The position numbers and the translations under genes were made by a program. Of a DNA stretch of 64,000 nt, positions 57,101 through 64,000 are shown piece after piece; the stretch's first letter is position 1; every line of letters begins with the position of its first letter. Origin of the DNA: Apodemus sylvaticus. Lineage: Eukaryota; Chordata; Mammalia; Rodentia; Muridae. The DNA is taken from positions 87,962,850 to 88,026,849 of the forward strand of contig NC_067473.1 of NCBI RefSeq assembly GCF_947179515.1. The letters are read 5' to 3'. The notes under the pieces are model-generated. The model made no database searches. It saw only the letters and a list, made by a program, of their open reading frames with translations, and was not told the origin of the DNA.

Positions 57101-57461
57101 TCCCAGAAGGTGGAAATTCTTACAAAATCTAGGGAAATGTATTCGGAAAGACTTTTTCCCTCCGCTGAAGATATCATCCCTACTTCCCCATTTAGATAGG
57201 CTGGACAATGAGGTGTGAGGACAGGCCTACTCACTCTCAGAGGGAGCAGCTCCTTAAGGACAAAGGTTAGCAAATACATAGACATTTTTCTGTAACTTCA
57301 AGAGAGAGAAGTTGTCCCCATGTGAGGCACTCCTTCCTTGTGAGGACATTTAGAGAAAAGACTGACAGAAAAGTCCCCAGGTAAGAAAAAAAATTTTTAG
57401 AAAGGTCAAAATTCATTTTGTCATTCTGCCTGCTATTGATTTTGTTTTTGTTACTTAAAAT
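54181..57461. other. unique DNA, no gene seen
   Basis: No repeat named. The 102-codon minus-strand frame at 55137-55445 and the frames near 57043-57473 are unrecognised and of chance length. Confidence 0.45.
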
Positions 57462-57563
57462 TTTTTCATACAATATATTTATTTAGATCAAAGTCATTCC
57501 CCTCCTCCAGCTCCTCTCAAATCCTCCCCACATCCCTCCCACCCAGCCACAACCTCATGCTTT
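57462..57563 (-). mobile_element. old L1 (Lx-like) 3' end
   Basis: 'tttatttagatcaaagtcat' followed by 'tcccctcctccagctcct' and 'ccctcccacccagcc' fits the reversed 3' end of an old rodent L1. The next L1 tail abuts it. Confidence 0.5.
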
Positions 57564-57565
57564 TC

Positions 57566-58060
57566 TTTTTTTAAAATTGGATAATTTATTTATTTACATT
57601 TCAAATGTTATCCCCTTTCCTGTTCTCCCCTCTGCAAACCTGTCTCATCCCCCCTTACTCTGCTTCTAGGAGGGTGGTCTCCCACCCGCTCACCAACTCA
57701 CGCCTCACCACCTTAGCATTCTTCTACACTAGGGCATCAAGCCTTCACAGAACCAAGGGCTTCCTGTCCCATTTATGCCAGATGAGACCCCTTCAGCTCC
57801 TTCAGTCTTTCCCCTAATGCCTCCATAGGGGTCCCTGTACTCAGTCCTATGGTTGGCTGTGAGCATCTGCATCTGTATTGGTAAAGACCTGGCAGAGACT
57901 CACAGGAGACAGCTGTATTAGGCTCCTGTCATCAAGCACTTCTTAGCATCAGCAATACTGTCTGGGTTTGGAGTATGCATGTGGGATGAATCCCCAGGTA
58001 TGGCAATCTCTGGATGGGCTTTCCTTCAGTCTCAGTTCAAATCTTTGTCCCCATATTTCT
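57566..58060 (-). mobile_element. L1 3' UTR fragment
   Basis: Reversed murine L1 3' UTR: 'tttacatttcaaatgttatc', 'gcatcaagccttcacagaac', 'ccttcagctccttcagtctt', 'ctggcagagactcacaggag' and 'ctggatgggctttccttcag'. It belongs to a different 3' UTR type from the neighbouring L1 at 58064. Confidence 0.85.
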
Positions 58061-58323
58061 TTTATTTTTTTCATGCATTTTTTATTCAATGTATTTTTAT
58101 TTACATTTCAAAATGATTTCCCCCTTTCTGCCCCCACACTCCCCAAAAGTCAAATAAGCCCCCTTCCCTCCCCCTGTTCTCCTATCCACCCCTTCCCACT
58201 TCCCTGTTCTGGTTTTGCCCTATACTGCTACACTGAGTCTTTTCAGAACCAGGGGCAACTCCTCCGTTTTTCTTGTACCTCATTTGATGTGTGGATTATG
58301 TTCGGGTATTCCAGTTTTCTAGG

Positions 58324-61300
58324 CTAATATCTACTTATTAGTGAGTGCATACCATGATTGATCTTTGAAACTGGATTATCTCACTTAGTATGATGTTCTC
58401 CAGTTCCATCCATTTGCCTACGAATTTCATGAATTCCTTGTTTCTAATGGCTGAATAGTACTCCATTGTGTATATATACCACATTTTTTGCATCCATTCT
58501 TCTGTTGAAGGATACATGGGTTCTTTCCAGCTTCTGGCTATTATATATAGGGCTACTATGAACATAGTGGAGCACATATCCTTATTACATGCTGGGGAAT
58601 CCACTGGGTATATGCCCAGGAGTGGTATAGCCGGGTCTTCTGGAAGCAACCTGCCCAGTTTTCTGAGGAACCACCAGACTGATTTCCAGAGTAGTTGTAC
58701 CAATTTGCAACCCCCACCAACAGTGAAGGAGTGTTCCTCTTTCTCCACATCTTTGCCAACACCTGCTGTCTCTTGAATTTTTAATCTTAGCCATTCTGAC
58801 TGGTGTAAGGGGAAATCTCAAAGTTGTTTTGATTTGCATTTCCCTAATGACTAATGAAGTTGAGCATTTTTTAAGAAGCTTCTCAGCCATTTGAAGTTCT
58901 TCTGGTGAAAATTCTTTGTTTAGCTCTGTACCACAATTTTTAATAGAGTTATTTGGTTTTCTGGGGTTTGACTTCTCTAGTTCTTTGTATATATTAGATA
59001 TTAGCCCTCTATCTGATGTAGGGTTGGTGAAGATCTTTTCCCAATTTGTTGGCTGCCGATTTATCCTTTTGATGGTGTCCTTTGCCTTACAGAAACTTTG
59101 TAATTTTATGAGGTCCCATTTGTCAATTCTTGATCTTAGAGCATATACTATTGGTGTTCTGTGCAGGAACTTTCCCCCTGTACCGATGTCCTCAAGGGTC
59201 TTCCCCAATTTCTTTTCTATTAGCTTCAGAGTGTCTGACTTTATGTGGAGGTCATTGATCCATTTGGAGTTGGGCTTAGTACAAGGAGACAAGGATGGAT
59301 CAATTCTCATTCTTCTGCATGCTGACCTCCAGTTGAACCAGCACCATTTGTTGAAAAGGCTATCTTTTTTCCATTGGATGTTTTCAGCCCCTTTGTCGAG
59401 GATCAAGTGGCCATAGGTGTGTAGGTTCATTTCTGGATCTTCAATCCTGTTCCATTGATCTGCCTGCCTGTCACTGTACCAATACCATGCAGTTTTTAAC
59501 ACTATTGCTCTGTAGTATTGCTTGAGGTCAGGGATACTCATTCCCCGAGAAGTTCTATTGTTGTTGAGAATAGTTTTAGCTATCCGGGGTTTTTTGTTCT
59601 TCCAGATGAATTTGAGAATTGCTCTTTCTAACTCTATGAAGAATTGAGTTGGGATTTTGATGGGTATTGCGTTGAATCTGTATATTGCTTTTGGCAAAAT
59701 GGCCATTTTAGCTATATTAATCCTGCCGATCCATAAGCGTGGGAGATTTTTCCATTCTTTTGAGGTCTTCTTCCATTTCCTTCTTCAGAGTCTTGAAGTT
59801 CTTGTCATACAGATCTTTCACATGTTTGGTAAGAGTCACCCCAAGGTACTTTATACTGTTTGTGGCTATTGTGAAGGGTGTCATTTCCCTAATTTCTTTC
59901 TCAGCCTGCTTATCCTTTGAGTATAGGAAGGCAACTGATTTGCTTGAGTTGATTTTATAACCTGCCACTTTGCTGAAGTTGTTTATCAGCTGTAGGAGTT
60001 CTCTAGCGGAGTTTTTTGGGTCACTTAGGTAGACTACTATCATATTATCTGCAAATAATGATAGTTTGCCTTCTTCCTTTCCAATTTGTATCCCTTTAAC
60101 ATCCTTTTGTTGTCTAATTGCCCAGGCTAGTACCTCAAGTACAATATTGAAAAGATAAGAAGAAAGGGGGCAGCCCTGTCTAGTCCCTGATTTTAGTGGG
60201 AGTGCTTCAATTTTCTCTCCATTTAGTTTGATGCTGGCTACCGGTTTGCTGTATATTGCTTTTACTATATTTAGGTATGGGCCTTGAATCCTTGTTCTTT
60301 CCAAGACTTTAAGCATGAAAGGATGCTGAATTTTGTCAAATGCTTTTTCAGCATCCAATGAAATGACCATATGTTTTTTTTCTTTGAGTTTGTTTATGTA
60401 GTGGATTGCATTGATGGATTTCCGTATATTGAACCAACTCTGTATCCCTGGAATAAAGCCTACTTGATCATGGTGGATGATCGTTTTCATGTGCTCTTGG
60501 ATTCAGTTGGAAAGAATTTTATTGAGTAGTTTTGCATTGATGTTCATACGGGAAATTGGTCTGAAGTTCTCTTTCTTTGTTGGATCTTTGTGTGGTTTTG
60601 GTATCAGTGTAATTGTGGCTTCGTAGAAGGAATTGGGTAATGCTCCTTCTGTTTCTATTTTGTGGAATAGTTTGAAGAGTATTGGTGTTAGGTTTTCTTT
60701 GAAGGTCTGATAGAATTCTGCACTGAAATCATCTGGTCCTGTGCTTTTTTTGGTTGGAAGACTTTTTATGACCTCTTCTATTTCTTTAGGGGTTATGGGA
60801 CTGTTTAGATGATCTATTTGGTCCTGATTTAATTTTGGTATTTAATATCTGTCTAGGAAATTGTCCATTTCCTCCAGATTCTCCAGCTGTGGTGAGTATA
60901 GGCTTTTGTAGTAGGATCTGACAATTTTTTGGATTTCCTCAGTTTCTGTTGTTATATCCCCTTTTCATTTCTAATTTTGTTAATCTGGAAACTTTCTGTG
61001 TGCCCTTTGGTCAGTCTGGCTAAGGGTTTATCTATCTTGTTGATTTTCTCAAAGAACCAGCTCCTGGAGTTGTTGATTCTTTGTATGGTTCTCTTTGTTT
61101 CCACTTGATTGATTTCAGCCCTGAGTTTGATGATTTCCTGTCATCTACTCCTCCCCTGTGAATTGGCTTCTTTTTGTTCCAGGGCTTTTAGGTGTATCAT
61201 TAAACTGCTAATGTATGCTCTTTTTGGAGGCATTCAGGGCTATGAGTTTTCCTCTTAGCACTGCTTTCATTGTGTCACATAGATTTGGGTATGTTGTGTC

Positions 61301-62130
61301 TTCATTTTCATTAATTTCTAAAAAGTTTCTGATTTCTTTCTTTATTTCTTCTTTGGCCAAGATGTCATTGAGTCTTGTTCAGCCTCCATGTGTATGTGGG
61401 CTTTCTGTTGTTTTTGTTGCTATTGAAGACCACTCTTACTCCATAGTGATCTCATAGGAGGTATAGGATTAGTTTGATCTTCTTTTATTTATTAAGATCT
61501 GTCTTGTGACCAATTATATGGTCGATTTTGGAGAAGGTACCATGAGGTGCTAAAAAAAAGGGTATATTCTTTTGCTTTAGGGTGAAATGTTCTATAAATA
61601 TCAGTCAAATCCATTTGATCCAAAGCTTCAATTAGTTTTACTGTGTCCCTGTTTTGTTTCTGTTTTCCTGATCGGTCCATTGAGGAGAGTGGACTGTTGA
61701 AGTCACCCATAATTATTATATTAGGTGCAATGTGTGCTTTGAGCTTTAGTAAAGTTTCTTTTACGAATGAGGGTTCCCTTGCATTTGGTGCATAGATATT
61801 CAGAATTGAAAGTTCTTCTTGGTGGATTTTTCCTTTGACCAGCAAGAAGTGTCCTTCCATGTCTCTTTTGATGACTTTAGGTTGAAAGTCAATTTTATCT
61901 GATATTAGAATAGCTACTCCGGCTCGTTTCCTGAGAACATTGGCTTGTAAAATCGTCTTCCAGTCTTTTACTCTAAGGTAGTTTTTGTCTTTGACACTGA
62001 GGTATGTTTCCTGTATGCAGCAGAATGTAGGGTCCTGTTTCCTTATCTAGTCTGTTAGTCTATGACTTTTTATTGGGGAATTGAGTCCATTGATGTTAAG
62101 AGATATTAAGGAATAGTGATTATTACTTCC
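58324..62130 (-). pseudogene. L1 ORF2 (endonuclease/reverse transcriptase), frameshifted
   Basis: ORF2p nicks target DNA and copies L1 RNA. Visible parts are: the endonuclease with 'IYAPNAREPSF' and 'GDFNSPLSSMDRS' (frame 61492-61860); the reverse transcriptase core with 'VISLDAEKAFDKIQHPFM' and 'GTRQGCPLSSYLFN' (frame 59717-60490); and a 373-codon frame 58585-59706 from 'MAILPKAIYRFNAIPIKIP' to the cysteine-rich C-terminus. The catalytic box reads FADN, not FADD (60044-60055), with an extra valine soon after. Several frameshifts (for example near 59710 and 58590) and stop codons make it non-functional. Confidence 0.9.
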
Positions 62131-62164
62131 TGTCATTTTTGATGTTAATTTTATATTTGAGTGG

Positions 62165-62468
62165 TTATCTCCTTTTAGGTTTGATGAAAGAAGATAAATA
62201 TCTTGCTTTTTCCAGGGTGTAGTTTCCCTCCTTGTATTGGAGTTTTCCTCCTATTATTCTTTGCAGAGCTAGGTTTGTAGAAAGATATTGTGTAAATTTG
62301 GTTTTGTCATGGAATACCTTGGTTTCTTCATCTATGGTGATTGAGAGTTTTATTGGGTATAGTAGGTTTGGCTGACATTTGTGTTCGCTTAGAGTCTGCA
62401 TGAGATCTGCCCAGGATCTTCTAGCTTTCATGGTCTCTTGTGAGAAGTATGGTGCGTTCTGATAGGTC
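62165..62468 (-). pseudogene. L1 ORF1 C-terminal domain
   Basis: An open frame from the truncation point to the stop at 62165 encodes the end of the L1 RNA-binding chaperone ORF1p. 'ETMKARRSWADLMQTLSEHK', 'LLYPIKLSITIDEETKVFHD' and 'KFTQYLSTNLALQRI' are the C-terminal domain motifs. The coiled coil and most of the RRM lie beyond the break. Confidence 0.88.
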
Positions 62469-62469
62469 T

Positions 62470-64000
62470 TCCTTTTTTAAAAAAATATTTTTATTTTCTA
62501 TATTCTTTGTTTACATTCCAAATGATTTCCCCTTTCCCGGATCCCCCCTCCCCATATGTCCCATAAACCTTCTCTCCATCTATTCTCCAATCACCTCCCT
62601 CCTTTTTTCTCTGTCCTTATATTCCCCTCCAATGCTAGATCAATCATTTCCAGGATCAGGACCTTGTCCATACTTCTTCATGGAAGTCATTTGTTATACG
62701 ATTTGTGCCTTGGGTATTCAGGGCTTCTGGGCGAATTAATATCTACTTATCAGAGATTGCATTCCATGTATATTCTTTTGTGACTGGTTTACCTCACTTA
62801 GGATGATATTTTCCAGATTAAACCATTTGCCTAAAAATTTTGTGAGTTCATTGTTTCTAATTGCTGAGTAGTGTTCCATTGTGTAAATATACCACATTTT
62901 CTGTATCCATTCCTCCTTTGAAGGACATCTGGGTTCTTTCTAGCTTCTGGCTATTATAAATAAGGCTGCTATGAACATAATGGAGCATGTGTCTTTACTG
63001 CATGCCGGGGAATCCTTTGGGTATATGCCCAAGAGAGGTATAGCAGGGTCCTCTGGAAGTGTCATGTCTAGTTTTCTGAGGAACCACCAGACTGATTTCC
63101 AAAGTGGTTGTACCATCTTACAGCCCCACCAGCAGTGGAGGAGTGTTCCTCTTTCTCCACATCCTCGCCAACACCTGCTGTCTCCTGAGTTTTTGACCTT
63201 AGCCATTCTGACTGGTGTAAGGTGAAATCACAGGGTTGTTTTGATTTGCATTTCCCTAATGACTAATGATGCTGAGCACTTCTTAAGGTGCCTCTCCGTC
63301 ATCTGAATTTCTTCAGGTGAAAATCCTTTGTTTAGATCTGTACCCATGTTTTCATAGGGTTATTTGGTTCCCTGGGGTCTAACTTCTTGAGTTCTTTGTA
63401 TATATTGGATATTAGCCCTCTATCAGATGTAGGGTTGGTGAATATCTTTTCCCAATTTGATGGTTGCCATTTTGTCCTTTTAACAGTGTCCTTTGCCTTA
63501 CAGAAACTTTGTAATTTTATGAGATCCCATTTGTCAATTCTTGATCTTAGGACATAAGCTATTGGTGATCTGTTCAGGAACTTTTCCCCTGTGCCCATGT
63601 CCTCTAGGGTCTTCCCCAGTTTATTTTCTATTAGTTTCAGTGTTTCTGGATTTACATGGAGGTCCTTGATCCACTTGGAGTGAAGTTTAGTACATGGAGA
63701 TAAGAATGGATCAATTCTCATTCTTCTGCATGCTGACCTCCAATTGAACCAGCACCATTTGTTGAAAAGGCTATCTTTTTTCCCCCGGATGTTTTTGGCT
63801 CCTTTGTTTAAGACCAAATGACCATAGGTGTGTGAGTTCATTTCTGGATCTTCAGTTCTATTCCATTGGTCCACTTGTCTATCACTGTACCAATACCATG
63901 CAGTTTTTAACACTATTGCTCTGTAGTATTGCTTGAAGTCAGGGATACTGATTCCCATAGAATTTCTTTTGTTGTTGAGAATAGTTTAACTATCCTGGGT
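62470..64000 (-). mobile_element. L1 3' half, continuing past the window
   Basis: The tail starts at 'ttttttaaaaaaata' near 62472. A 3' UTR to about 62740 ('gatttcccctttcccggatc', 'ggaagtcatttgttatacga') and the ORF2 C-terminus follow, then ORF2 to the window edge. The 3' UTR resembles an older L1 type than that of 58064. Its right end is not visible. Confidence 0.88.
62750..64000 (-). pseudogene. L1 ORF2 C-terminal part, partial
   Basis: A 208-codon frame at 63332-63958 carries 'TAWYWYSDRQVDQWNRTEDP', 'KWCWFNWRSACRRMRIDP' and 'SRIDKWDLIKLQSFCKAKDT'. An 88-codon frame at 62940-63206 carries 'RCWRGCGERGTLLHCWWGCK'. Frameshifts separate them. The reverse transcriptase core would lie beyond the window. 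Confidence 0.88.

Larger units (their letters stand above)
58064..62468 (-). mobile_element. long murine L1, truncated within ORF1
   Basis: The longest L1 here, about 4.4 kb. From right to left (sense) it carries the C-terminal part of ORF1, the inter-ORF region near 62130-62165, ORF2 with endonuclease and reverse transcriptase, the ORF2 stop near 58324 and a 3' UTR to an A-rich tail near 58064-58090. The 5' UTR promoter and the ORF1 N-terminus are absent, and the next L1 tail begins at the break. It is therefore either 5'-truncated or interrupted there. Confidence 0.9.

Noticed and set aside
58468..58776. Plus-strand frames over the L1 at 58064
   Set aside because: They are antisense shadows of L1 ORF2; the same holds for 58916-59416, 59657-59960 and similar frames.

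Overview
This window looks like AT-rich, gene-poor nuclear DNA from a murine rodent, most likely mouse; rat or another close murine is not excluded. The evidence is the repeat content: L1 elements with murine-type ORF2 and 3' UTR sequence, rodent SINEs (B1-derived, B2/B3-like, B4, RSINE1-like), two copies of a rodent URR1-like hAT transposon, and long microsatellites. I found no cellular protein-coding gene, rRNA, tRNA, CRISPR array or bacterial-type operon. Every long open frame is L1 ORF1/ORF2 debris, microsatellite translation or a chance frame.

Layout. 1-2957 is unique AT-rich DNA with one old B1-like SINE. 2958-5110 is a 5'-truncated L1 with an internal deletion. 5156-7213 holds an old rodent repeat, an A-rich tract, a SINE and an L1 3' end with target-site duplications. 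9899-11150 is a second truncated L1. 15936-16126 is a URR1-like element. 16846-18742 is a textbook twin-primed (5'-inverted) L1 with a perfect 17-bp target-site duplication. 21543-23370 is a nested block: an Lx-type L1 3' end between 58-bp direct repeats, then a truncated L1 that was itself split by a 550-bp poly(A)-tailed insertion with 14-bp duplications. 23.7-28.9 kb is a patchwork of SINEs, L1 3' ends, a second URR1-like copy and an L2-like remnant. 31.35-31.9 kb is a B1 SINE whose end has become a 33-bp minisatellite, split by an L1 tail. 36.7-37.6 kb is an ancient L1 interrupted by two SINEs.

39279-43246 is the most structured object: a minus-strand LTR retroelement with two LTRs (TATA box and AATAAA in each), a tRNA-Gly-type primer binding site and a consensus splice donor in the leader. 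Its interior is about 2.9 kb with no recognisable gag, pol or env, so it appears to be a non-autonomous class I-like ERV. 44.3-57.4 kb is almost repeat-free unique sequence. It includes a stretch near 50.0-51.0 kb that looks like a candidate conserved regulatory element, and a 25-bp palindrome of two E-box-like motifs. 57462-64000 is a stack of four same-orientation L1s, the longest keeping part of ORF1 and most of ORF2.

No cooperating gene system is present. The interest lies in insertion mechanics and nesting order. Repeat family names are from memory of consensus sequences and were not checked with a repeat library.
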